A DNA stretch of 34,834 nt from positions 1 through 34,834 of the forward strand of contig JAUXWC010000215.1 of the NCBI GenBank assembly GCA_030685025.1, given 5' to 3'. A program made the position numbers and the translations under genes. This document shows positions 15,307 through 22,349 of this stretch, in pieces. The notes below the pieces were generated by a model, which saw nothing but the letters and a program-made list of their open reading frames with translations, was not told the origin of the DNA and ran no database searches. Each line of letters starts with the position of its first letter. Position 1 is the first letter of the stretch. The DNA is from Rhodoferax sp. (GTDB lineage: Bacteria; Pseudomonadota; Gammaproteobacteria; Burkholderiales; Burkholderiaceae_C).

Positions 15307-15719
15307 CCGAATTGCGTCCGAGACTTGTCTCGTGCAGGGGCTTGGCGTTTCATGGCGAGAACAGGAACCCAGGGAACGGTGCCGAACCTTGGTCGATTCA
15401 ACTCACGCAAAACATTGAGGTTGGATTGGCCGTGCCGATGGTATCGGGTGGTGTCTTGCAGGCCGTGGTAAAGATCGAGCTGACTGCCGAGGCAGTCAAC
15501 GACGGAAAACCCGACCAAAAAGCGACCTTCAACGCCGAATACGAGGCGAAGTTCGACTATGCGGTCGTAGTCACAGAGCAGGAGGTGCTCGCGCAGTTGG
15601 AGAGCGAACAGTATCAATACATGCTGGTCGCGCAGGCATTCCCGCTGGCGATGACGAACTTCCGCCGAGAGATGCAAGCTATGGGATTTGACGCACGCAA
15701 GTTGCCACTGGGGATATAG
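15297..15719 (+). CDS. SecB-like chaperone of the toxin-antitoxin-chaperone (TAC) operon
   Basis: A 140-residue protein resembling SecB-like chaperones such as Rv1957 of the mycobacterial TAC system. The central strands (LQAVVKIELTAEAV) lead to ATFNAEYEAKFDYAV, then an acidic TEQEVLAQLE segment, YMLVAQAFPLAMTNFRREM and a final KLPLGI. This order (FDY strand, acidic loop, tyrosine-rich helix, LPL end) matches the Rv1957 family by memory-based alignment. The gene overlaps the antitoxin gene by 10 bases; an alternative ATG at 15303 forms ATGA with the antitoxin stop. It would bind the antitoxin's C-terminal extension, protect it from proteolysis and so allow toxin neutralisation. It is not the housekeeping SecB, which would be about 150-160 residues and sit elsewhere. 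Confidence 0.7.
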   Translation: MEMTELRPRLVSCRGLAFHGENRNPGNGAEPWSIQLTQNIEVGLAVPMVSGGVLQAVVKIELTAEAVNDGKPDQKATFNAEYEAKFDYAVVVTEQEVLAQLESEQYQYMLVAQAFPLAMTNFRREMQAMGFDARKLPLGI

Positions 15720-15774
15720 CTTCTCTCTGAGCGCCTGAGGGCGATTTTTGGTTTATGCAAGGCTTGGATAAAAC

Positions 15775-16704
15775 ATGAATTTCAACCATCTTCCCAAGCG
15801 CGTCAGACTTGTCGACGTCGGCCCGCGCGACGGCCTGCAAAACGAGAAGCAGCCCGTACCCACGGCGGTCAAGGTGGAGCTGGTGCAGCGCCTGCAGGAT
15901 GCGGGTCTGACCGAGATCGAAGTCACCAGTTTTGTATCACCAAAGTGGGTGCCGCAAATGGGCGACAACGCGCAGGTGATGGCCGCCATTGGCCGCAAGC
16001 CGGGCGTGCGTTATTCGGTGCTGACGCCCAATCTGAAAGGCTTCGAGGCGGCCGTCGCCGCGCCTCGCGCGTTCTGGCCGGACGAGATCGTGGTGTTTGG
16101 CGCGGCCAGCGAGGCCTTCAGCCAGAAGAACATCAATTGCTCGATTGCCGAAAGCATCGCGCGTTTTGCGCCGGTGGTCGATGCCGCCCGCGCCGCCGGC
16201 ATCTTTGTGCGTGGCGCGATGTCGTGCGCGCTGGGTTGCCCCTATGAAGGCGACATTGCGCCCGAGCGTGTGGCCATGCTGGCCGCTCTGATGAAGGGTA
16301 TTGGTGTGCAGCACGTGGGGGTGGCCGACACCATTGGCGTGGGCACACCAATCAAGGTGCAGCGCGCCCTGGAAGCCACCTTGCAGCATTACGGTATCAA
16401 CGATGTGTCGGGTCACTTCCACGATACCTACGGCCAGGCGCTGGCCAACACCCTGATCGCGCTGCAAATGGGGGTCTGGCAGTTTGACACCTCGGTGGCG
16501 GGCCTGGGCGGCTGCCCCTACGCCAAGGGCGCCACCGGCAATGTGGCTACCGAAGACGTGGTGTACCTGCTGCACGGCATGGGCATCGAGACTGGCATTG
16601 ACCTGGACAAGTTGGTCGATGCGGGCCAGTTCATCAGTGACTTCCTGCAACGCAAACCCCATTCACGCGCCGCCACGGCCTTGCTCAACAAGAGGGCCGC
16701 CTGA
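15775..16704 (+). CDS. liuE: Hydroxymethylglutaryl-CoA lyase
   Basis: A 309-residue HMG-CoA lyase (also called MvaB) that splits HMG-CoA into acetoacetate and acetyl-CoA, the last step of leucine degradation. The DRE-TIM metallolyase motif is RLVDVGPRDGLQNE near the N-terminus. The signature region AMSCALGCPYEGDI and the active-site cysteine loop GLGGCPYAKGATGN are present, as is the metal-binding SGHFHDTYGQALAN. It continues the pathway started by liuB, liuC and liuD, from which it is separated by the 3.7-kb island. The ATG at 15775 follows a 55-base gap after the chaperone gene. Confidence 0.92.
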   Translation: MNFNHLPKRVRLVDVGPRDGLQNEKQPVPTAVKVELVQRLQDAGLTEIEVTSFVSPKWVPQMGDNAQVMAAIGRKPGVRYSVLTPNLKGFEAAVAAPRAFWPDEIVVFGAASEAFSQKNINCSIAESIARFAPVVDAARAAGIFVRGAMSCALGCPYEGDIAPERVAMLAALMKGIGVQHVGVADTIGVGTPIKVQRALEATLQHYGINDVSGHFHDTYGQALANTLIALQMGVWQFDTSVAGLGGCPYAKGATGNVATEDVVYLLHGMGIETGIDLDKLVDAGQFISDFLQRKPHSRAATALLNKRAA

Positions 16705-16705
16705 C

Positions 16706-17446
16706 ATGGACAACGCCGAACTGAAAGACCTGCCCGAGGGCGTGCGCCGCGTTACCGCCTTGCTGCGGGACCAGGGGCATCCGCACCGGCCGGTGCTGCT
16801 CAACGATGCCGTGCGCACCGCACAGCAGGCGGCCGATGCGCTAGGCATTCTGGTGGGGCAGATTGCCAAGAGCATCATCTTCCGGCGCAAATCCGATGAT
16901 GTGGCGGTGCTGGTGGTGACCTCGGGGGACCGCCGCGTGGACGAGAAGAAGGTCGAAGCGCTGGTCGGCAAGATCGGTCGCGCCGATGCTGATTTCGTCA
17001 AACGCTGCACCGGTTTTTCGATTGGTGGCGTGGCGCCCGTGGCGCACGCGACAAAAGGCGTGACCCTGATCGACCGCGACTTGTTTCGCTTTGAAGAAAT
17101 CTGGGCCGCCGCCGGGCATCCGCATGGGGTGTTCAAGCTCCATCCGCGCGACCTGGAGTCGCTGACGCATGCGCCGGTGGTGGACATCGTGCAAGGCAGC
17201 GAGCAGGCCCCTGCGTCCATGGTGACGTCGATCATCCTGGCGCGCGCCTGTTTGGCACGCGACGCGAACCTGGCCGTGCCCTCGCCCTGCACCTCGGTTT
17301 GCCGCATGGATGACGCCAGTGGCTGGTGCGCCGGTTGCTTTCGCTCGATTGAGGAAATCACCAACTGGTCGCGCATGGCGCCGCCGGAGCAGCGCGTGGT
17401 GTGGGGCCTGATCGAGCAACGCGCGAAACAGCCGACGATCAGTTGA
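16706..17446 (+). CDS. YbaK/EbsC-type aminoacyl-tRNA deacylase fused to DUF1289
   Basis: A 246-residue fusion. Residues 1 to about 180 are a YbaK/ProRS-associated domain, with the conserved lysine in VGQIAKSIIFR (Lys55), the core VAVLVVTSGDRRVDEKKV and FSIGGVAPVAH; this domain hydrolyses mischarged tRNA. Residues about 190-230 form a DUF1289 zinc-finger-like domain: PSPCTSVCRMDDASGWCAGC with Cys195, Cys199, Cys208 and Cys211, followed by RSIEEITNW. The ATG at 16706 overlaps no homologous longer frame and lies 1 base after liuE. The last codons (QPTIS and stop) lie in the 17429-17476 repeat copy, so the repeat may have replaced the original tail. Confidence 0.82.
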   Translation: MDNAELKDLPEGVRRVTALLRDQGHPHRPVLLNDAVRTAQQAADALGILVGQIAKSIIFRRKSDDVAVLVVTSGDRRVDEKKVEALVGKIGRADADFVKRCTGFSIGGVAPVAHATKGVTLIDRDLFRFEEIWAAAGHPHGVFKLHPRDLESLTHAPVVDIVQGSEQAPASMVTSIILARACLARDANLAVPSPCTSVCRMDDASGWCAGCFRSIEEITNWSRMAPPEQRVVWGLIEQRAKQPTIS

Positions 17447-17542
17447 GGACAGAGCTGAAGATCAGTCCCGCAAAGTGAACAGCCGACATCCGACGATCAG
17501 TTGAGGACAGAGCTGAAGATCTGTCCCGCAAAGTATCAGGAG
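17429..17542. repeat. Two tandem copies of the GAGGACAGAGCTGAAG hairpin repeat upstream of a gene start
   Basis: Copy A is 17429-17476 and copy B about 17480-17542. Each contains CAGTTGAGGACAGAGCTGAA followed by a TGTCCCGCAAAG-type end (CAGTCCCGC in copy A). GACAGA and TCTGTC flanking the centre of copy B can pair as a hairpin. Copy A contains the stop codon of the YbaK-DUF1289 gene; copy B contains the AGGAG ribosome-binding site (17538-17542) of the next gene. The same element, reverse-complemented, forms the four-copy array at 34437-34607. Confidence 0.8.
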
Positions 17543-17546
17543 TAGC

Positions 17547-18191
17547 ATGAAACACATCACGTTTTATTTTGACTTCATCTCTCCCTACGCCTACCTGGCG
17601 TTCGAGCGCTTGCCCGAGGCCTTGATGGGGCACAGCTACAACGTGCGCTACCAGCCGGTGCTGTTTGCCGCGTTGCTCAAGCACCATGGCCAGTTGGGTC
17701 CGGCCGAGATTGCCCCCAAGCGGGACTGGACTTACCGCCAGGTCTTGTGGCAGGCACACCAGCATGGCGTGGACCTGCAATTGCCTGCCGCGCATCCGTT
17801 CAACCCGCTGGCCTTGTTGCGCTTGGCGGTGGCTTGCGACGCCAAGGGGCTGCCAAATCGCTACGTAACCGAGACCATCTTTCACCATGTCTGGCAAGGT
17901 GGCGCCAATGCAGCAGACGCCGAACGCTTGCGCTTGCTGACCGAACAACTGGCGCCGCGGCGTGACCCGACCAGCGCCGAGGTCAAGGCCGAACTGACGG
18001 CGCACACGCAGCTTGCCCTAGACCGAGGCGTGTTTGGCGTGCCAACCTTTGAGGTCGATGGCAGGTTGTTCTGGGGTTTTGACGCCCTGCCGATGCTGCG
18101 CGCCTATCTGGCGGGCGATGCCTGGTTCGAGAGCGGTGACTGGGAGCGCGCTGGCGCCGTTGGCGCGGGCGTGGTGCGCAAGTCGCCGTAG
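17547..18191 (+). CDS. 2-hydroxychromene-2-carboxylate isomerase / DsbA-like (kappa GST) protein
   Basis: A 214-residue thioredoxin-fold protein of the HCCA isomerase (NahD)/kappa glutathione transferase family. The N-terminus FYFDFISPYAYLAFERLP carries the Ser-Pro motif (Ser12-Pro13) where other DsbA relatives have a CxxC pair. The cis-proline loop GVFGVPTFEVDGRLFWG is near residue 165 and the usual DsbA-like helical insertion is between. It isomerises an aromatic-ring cleavage product in naphthalene degraders, but many homologues sit outside such pathways, so the substrate is open. Its ribosome-binding site is part of the dispersed repeat 17480-17542. The gene converges with the CBS-DUF294 gene. 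Confidence 0.82.
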   Translation: MKHITFYFDFISPYAYLAFERLPEALMGHSYNVRYQPVLFAALLKHHGQLGPAEIAPKRDWTYRQVLWQAHQHGVDLQLPAAHPFNPLALLRLAVACDAKGLPNRYVTETIFHHVWQGGANAADAERLRLLTEQLAPRRDPTSAEVKAELTAHTQLALDRGVFGVPTFEVDGRLFWGFDALPMLRAYLAGDAWFESGDWERAGAVGAGVVRKSP

Positions 18192-18221
18192 CAACGCCAC
18201 CCGAATCGTACGCCGCCATGG

Positions 18222-18247
18222 ATTGCCACGCTGCGCTCGCAATGACG
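18222..18247. repeat. Half-copy of the 4235-4310 palindromic repeat
   Basis: ATTGCCACGCTGCGCTCGCA begins a 26-base stretch that matches the right arm at 4285-4310 with two mismatches. It lies between two converging stop codons (18191 and 18249). The other arm is missing, so no large hairpin forms. Confidence 0.65.
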
Positions 18248-18248
18248 A

Positions 18249-19712
18249 CTACAGCCGGTAGTCCATCTTCAGTCGGCTTTGTAGCTTGCGGGCCTGTTTG
18301 AAGGCCTCCTTCAGGATGTGACGATCTAGCTCATTCAACTGGTCCGGATTGATGCGATTGCCCCCACCACTTTGACCGAGCACCTGGTGCTGATGGCGCA
18401 AACGCAACAACTGGATGTAGTAGAAGCCGTCCACCATCGCCGCCACATCGTCGCCCCCAAAATTGACCGATTTGGACGCGCCGAGCAAGCGCTGGGCGGT
18501 GCTGGTGTGCCGCACCCCGTGGGTGAGCGAGAGCAGGCGCGCGGCGTCCACAAAGGGCCGGGAACCGACCATCTTGAGGTCCAGGGTGTTGGGATAGTCC
18601 TTGTTGTCATCAAAAACGAAGTCACGAATCAGACCCAGCGGCGGTGCGCACTGCAGCGCGTTGTCGGCCATCAGGCGCAAGAATAACTGCGCGTTGCGGG
18701 TGGCTTCGAGCAACCAGGTGCGCAGGGCGTCGCTCAAACCTTCAAAGCCGTACAGCGGGCGAAAGTCGAAGAAGATCGCGGCGTTGAGCAAGGCCTTGGG
18801 TTGCGGGTGTTCAATCCAGTCGCGAAAGCGTGCGCGCCATTCGGGCAGGGACAGGCACCATTGCGGGTTGCCCGCCATGATGCCGCCCTTGCACAGGGGG
18901 AAGCCGCAGGCGTTGAGTTTCTGGTTGACGGCCTGGGCAAACGGCAGAAACCGCTGGCGCAGCGCCTCGGCGGCCGAGGCGTCGTCGTCGCACTCGAAGA
19001 TGATGCCGTTGTCCTGGTCGGTGCACAGGGTTTGCTCATAGCGCCCTTCGGAGCCCAGCGCCAGCCAGCACCACTTGACCTCGGGCAGGTCGAACTCGTC
19101 ATGCGTGAGTTCGATCACGCGCAGGGTCAGCAGGTCGTTGAGGGTGGAGACGAACTCGGTCAACTGCGCCGCCGCCACGCCCTGCGTCACCAACCCCAGG
19201 GCGATGCGTTGCACCTCCTTGGCGCAAACTTGCAGGGTCGGCAGATCGCGGGCCAGGCGAATATCGTTGCTCACGTCCTTGAGGTTGGAGCGCTGCAGTG
19301 CAAACAGATCGTTCTGCGACACGATCGCGACCAGCCTGGCGGCATCATCCACCACCAGCAGATGACGCAGGCCGCGCCGCGCCATGATCAGCGACGCCTC
19401 GTAGGCGGTGGTTTCGGGCTTGACAGTGATCACGCCGGCGGTCATGACGGAGGCAATCGGCTCGTCAAGGCTGACTTGCGGCAGTGTGACCCGGTGCAGC
19501 AGGTCGCGCAGCGTGAAGATGCCCAATGGCAGTTGGCGCTCGGGCTCGATCACGATGATGGAGCCGATCTTGTGGCGATCCATGATGGTGATCGCCTCGC
19601 GCAATGACGTTGCGAGCGTCACGGTCACGGGCTCCCGTTTGGTGATCTGACTCAAGGGACTGTGCATGGCCAGGAGTTCCTGGCGCGGGGTGGAAGCAGG
19701 TGTCGGTACCAT
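18249..19712 (-). CDS. CBS-domain DUF294 putative nucleotidyltransferase
   Basis: A 487-residue protein (472 if it starts at the ATG at 19667). It has two CBS motifs in the first about 150 residues (ITIMDRHKIGSIIVIE; LIMARRGLRHLLVVDD), which usually sense adenine nucleotides. A GlnD-like nucleotidyltransferase domain follows, with LALGSEGRYEQTLCTDQDNG holding the metal-binding acidic residues, then a DUF294 C-terminal helical domain. Similar proteins often have a cyclic-nucleotide-binding domain in front; it is absent here. The gene starts 21 bases after the exonuclease gene and is last in the five-gene operon with the SSS-kinase. CBS-DUF294 genes commonly accompany acetate-type symporters. 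The nucleotidylated target is unknown. Confidence 0.85.
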   Translation of the reverse strand: MVPTPASTPRQELLAMHSPLSQITKREPVTVTLATSLREAITIMDRHKIGSIIVIEPERQLPLGIFTLRDLLHRVTLPQVSLDEPIASVMTAGVITVKPETTAYEASLIMARRGLRHLLVVDDAARLVAIVSQNDLFALQRSNLKDVSNDIRLARDLPTLQVCAKEVQRIALGLVTQGVAAAQLTEFVSTLNDLLTLRVIELTHDEFDLPEVKWCWLALGSEGRYEQTLCTDQDNGIIFECDDDASAAEALRQRFLPFAQAVNQKLNACGFPLCKGGIMAGNPQWCLSLPEWRARFRDWIEHPQPKALLNAAIFFDFRPLYGFEGLSDALRTWLLEATRNAQLFLRLMADNALQCAPPLGLIRDFVFDDNKDYPNTLDLKMVGSRPFVDAARLLSLTHGVRHTSTAQRLLGASKSVNFGGDDVAAMVDGFYYIQLLRLRHQHQVLGQSGGGNRINPDQLNELDRHILKEAFKQARKLQSRLKMDYRL

Positions 19713-19733
19713 CTTTTGATTGGATGTGAAAGG

Positions 19734-21902
19734 TCAGTAGCCGACCCTGGCGTAGTAGGTCTTGGCGGCGGCCGCGCGGGCTTGCCCCAGTGTATGGATG
19801 CCCTGTTCAGCCAGCAGCGGGATCATCTTGAGGAAGACTTCGCCGGTCACGATGGCATCGCCCAGCGCGGTGTGGCGTCCGATCACATGGATGCCCAGCC
19901 GCTCGGCAATCGCCTCCAGCCGGTGCGACTCCTGATTGGGGTGGATCACGGCCGACAGCAGCAGGGTGTCGAGCACCGGTTGCTTGAAGACAATGCCGGT
20001 GGCAGTTTCCTTGAGCTGCAGGAAGCGCATGTCGAACGCCGCGTTGTGGGCCACCAGCACGGTGTCTTCGCAGAATTCATGGAACACCGGCAGCACCTCG
20101 GCGATGCTGGGCTGACCCTTGACCATGTCCTCGGTGATGCCGTGGATCGGGATGGACTCAGGTTTGAGCCGTCGCTTGGGGTCGATCAACTGGTCGATGG
20201 TTTCGTTGCGAAGCAGTCGACCGTTGACAATTCGTGCCGCGCCAATCTGAATGATTTCGTCGCCGGCCGAGGGCTCCAGGCCGGTGGTCTCGGTGTCGAA
20301 CACGGTGTAACTCAGTTGCGTCAGCGGCCGGTCATCCAGCGCCCGCGTTTCCTCGGTCTGGCGAAACAGGTCGAAGTCGTAATACTCTGGGCGGCTTTCG
20401 TTGCGCAGCCAGGTGGCGGGGTCCGCCGCGTCCTGCGCCACCGTGGTGGGCAGCAGCATGCGGATCAGGAACAGGGGTGTGTGGGTATCACGCTGTTGCC
20501 ACAGCTCGCCGCCGTGGCGTTCGATCACCTCGTGCAGCGTCAGGGGTGAGTCCTCGCCACCGGCGCGCAGCGTGGCCTGTTCCCAGGCCGCCAGCGTGCC
20601 GGCATCCAGACCAACCCCGGACCAGAGTATGTCGAGCTCGGCCATGCGTCCGGCCGGGCGCAGGCGCAGGGCCACGGCGTCGACGTCGCGCCCTTCCTTG
20701 AGACGGGCCGCCAGGTAGCACAGGCTTTGCAGCAGCGCGAAGCTGTCAACCCGGATCCAGATGTCCTGATCGAGGGCATCGACCGTCACGCTCAGGGCGA
20801 GTCGCTGCTCGATGCGTTGTCGCGCGGCCTGCAGCAGGTCGGCGCCGTGCATGTCTTCCAGTGGCCAGTGCGCCTGCAGCGCATCGGAGAAGTCGGCGCT
20901 GGCCCGGTTGAGGTGCTCGCTCATGGCTTGCACTTCATCGCGGATCACGCCCACGAAGCGGTCGCGCTGCTGGCCTTCCATGTCCGGATATTGCAGCAGG
21001 TTTTCCACGGCCGCGCGCACATTGCCCAGGGCGGCGCGGCTGCCTTCGGTCAGCGTTTGCAACAGTCGGTCGCGTTGGCTTTGGGCCTGCACGAGTCGCG
21101 TGATGTTGTCGAGCATCAGCACGTAGCCGCTGATGACCCGTTGGGCATCGGCGCCGGCGTCAAGCGCGGCACCGAACACAGGCGCCATCTGCACCCGAAT
21201 CAGTTGTCCGGCCCGGGTGGTGGTGACGAAGTTGGCCGAAGGCTGGGCGCTGCCGCGGCGCAGCCGGTGCTGCACGCTTTCCAAGGCATGGGTGATCAGG
21301 TTGCGCTCCATCACGGCAAAGATGGATCGACCAAGCCCAATCAGCGTTGCATTGCCGCCAGGCGTGGTGGCACCCAGGACCTGGAACTGCAGCCGGGCGC
21401 GACTGTTGTAGAGCAGAATGCGCCCGTCCAGGTTGCATACCACCACGCTTTGGGTCAACTCCGACATCAGCGCCGCCAGCCGGTTTCGCTCTTCTTCCAC
21501 CGAGGCCTTGGCCTGTTCAATCTTTTGCGCCACGTCGCGTTGAAGGGACTCCCGTTGGTCGGCCAGGGCGTTGACCACGTGGGCCAGGGTCCGAATCTCG
21601 CTGGCGCCGCGCTCCTGCAGCCGCAGGGAGGGGTTGGAGGCAACCATCACCAGCGCCTGCTCGCGCATGCGCATGGGCGCCAGGGCATAGGCCCGGTAGA
21701 GCAGCCAGACCAGCCCACCCAGGGCGGACCAGGCAAGCAGGATGATGAACACCGCCAGCGGCAAGCGCGGCTGAAAAATGTCGCGTACCGCCTGGCGCTC
21801 CACGTCCTGCATGTCGGCCCAGAGCACGGCACCCAGAATGCTGAACAGCAGCGCCAGCAGGCCGTACAGCGCAGCCAGTCCGACGGCGAGGCGGTGGTTC
21901 AT
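19734..21902 (-). CDS. Membrane-anchored PAS/kinase-like protein fused to a DEDDh 3'-5' exonuclease
   Basis: A 722-residue fusion. Two membrane segments lie near the start (VGLAALYGLLALLFSILGAV and LAVFIILLAWSALGGLVWLL), followed by a HAMP-like stretch, a coiled coil and a PAS-like region (MSELTQSVVVCNLDGRILLY). A histidine-kinase-like middle part lacks a clear H-box and glycine-rich ATP lid, so it looks degenerate. From about residue 532 there is a DnaQ-type exonuclease with Asp536 and Glu538 (FDTETTG), Asp624, His677 and Asp682, a complete DEDDh set. The ATG at 21902 is chosen: upstream in-frame sequence overlaps the receiver gene and looks non-coding. It shares an operon with the SSS-kinase and its receiver. 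Its nucleic-acid substrate is unknown. Confidence 0.85.
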   Translation of the reverse strand: MNHRLAVGLAALYGLLALLFSILGAVLWADMQDVERQAVRDIFQPRLPLAVFIILLAWSALGGLVWLLYRAYALAPMRMREQALVMVASNPSLRLQERGASEIRTLAHVVNALADQRESLQRDVAQKIEQAKASVEEERNRLAALMSELTQSVVVCNLDGRILLYNSRARLQFQVLGATTPGGNATLIGLGRSIFAVMERNLITHALESVQHRLRRGSAQPSANFVTTTRAGQLIRVQMAPVFGAALDAGADAQRVISGYVLMLDNITRLVQAQSQRDRLLQTLTEGSRAALGNVRAAVENLLQYPDMEGQQRDRFVGVIRDEVQAMSEHLNRASADFSDALQAHWPLEDMHGADLLQAARQRIEQRLALSVTVDALDQDIWIRVDSFALLQSLCYLAARLKEGRDVDAVALRLRPAGRMAELDILWSGVGLDAGTLAAWEQATLRAGGEDSPLTLHEVIERHGGELWQQRDTHTPLFLIRMLLPTTVAQDAADPATWLRNESRPEYYDFDLFRQTEETRALDDRPLTQLSYTVFDTETTGLEPSAGDEIIQIGAARIVNGRLLRNETIDQLIDPKRRLKPESIPIHGITEDMVKGQPSIAEVLPVFHEFCEDTVLVAHNAAFDMRFLQLKETATGIVFKQPVLDTLLLSAVIHPNQESHRLEAIAERLGIHVIGRHTALGDAIVTGEVFLKMIPLLAEQGIHTLGQARAAAAKTYYARVGY

Positions 21903-21955
21903 GCGGGCCGTGTTGGCGTAAGCGGATGAGCGCGGTGCCGCGGCGGGCCAGGCCG

Positions 21956-22333
21956 CTAGGCGGTGCCCAGCCCAAGCAACTGGCGCACCTGCGCCACGAG
22001 GTCCTTGGTTGAAAAGGGCTTGGTCACGTAGGCATCGGCGCCGAGCGCGAGGCCTTTGCTGACCTCGGTGTCGCGCCCCTTGGCGGTCAGCATCACGACC
22101 TTGACCGCCTGCCATTGCGGGTTGGCGCGGATGCGCTGGCAGACCTCAAAACCGTCCTTTTTTGGCAGCATGATGTCGAGCAGCACCAGATCCGGCACCC
22201 GCGCCGCGATGGCCTGCAAGGCGGCCTCCCCATCGGCTACCACCTGCACGTCGAAACCCTCGCGCTTCATCAGGAATTCGAGTGAGACAACAATGTTGGG
22301 CTCGTCGTCGGCGATCAGTACGCGTTGGCTCAT
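21956..22333 (-). CDS. CheY-like single-domain response regulator
   Basis: A 125-residue receiver domain without an output domain. The acidic pocket is IADDEPN (Asp10, Asp11), the phosphorylation site is Asp53 in LVLLDIMLPKKDG, and the conserved Thr83 (MLTAKG) and Lys105 (YVTKPFS) are present, so it should be phosphorylatable. The ATG at 22333 lies 16 bases after the stop of the SSS-kinase gene, which is its probable partner. The exonuclease gene follows after 53 bases. With no DNA-binding domain it must act by protein contact; a LuxR-type partner as in CrbS/CrbR systems is not found in this window. Confidence 0.9.
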   Translation of the reverse strand: MSQRVLIADDEPNIVVSLEFLMKREGFDVQVVADGEAALQAIAARVPDLVLLDIMLPKKDGFEVCQRIRANPQWQAVKVVMLTAKGRDTEVSKGLALGADAYVTKPFSTKDLVAQVRQLLGLGTA

Positions 22334-22349
22334 GGGCGGTCCAGTCAGG

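Noticed and set aside
20727-21929. 400-codon plus-strand ORF opposite the exonuclease fusion
   Set aside because: Composition rich in His, Gln and Val with no motif; the minus strand has PAS and complete DEDDh motifs.
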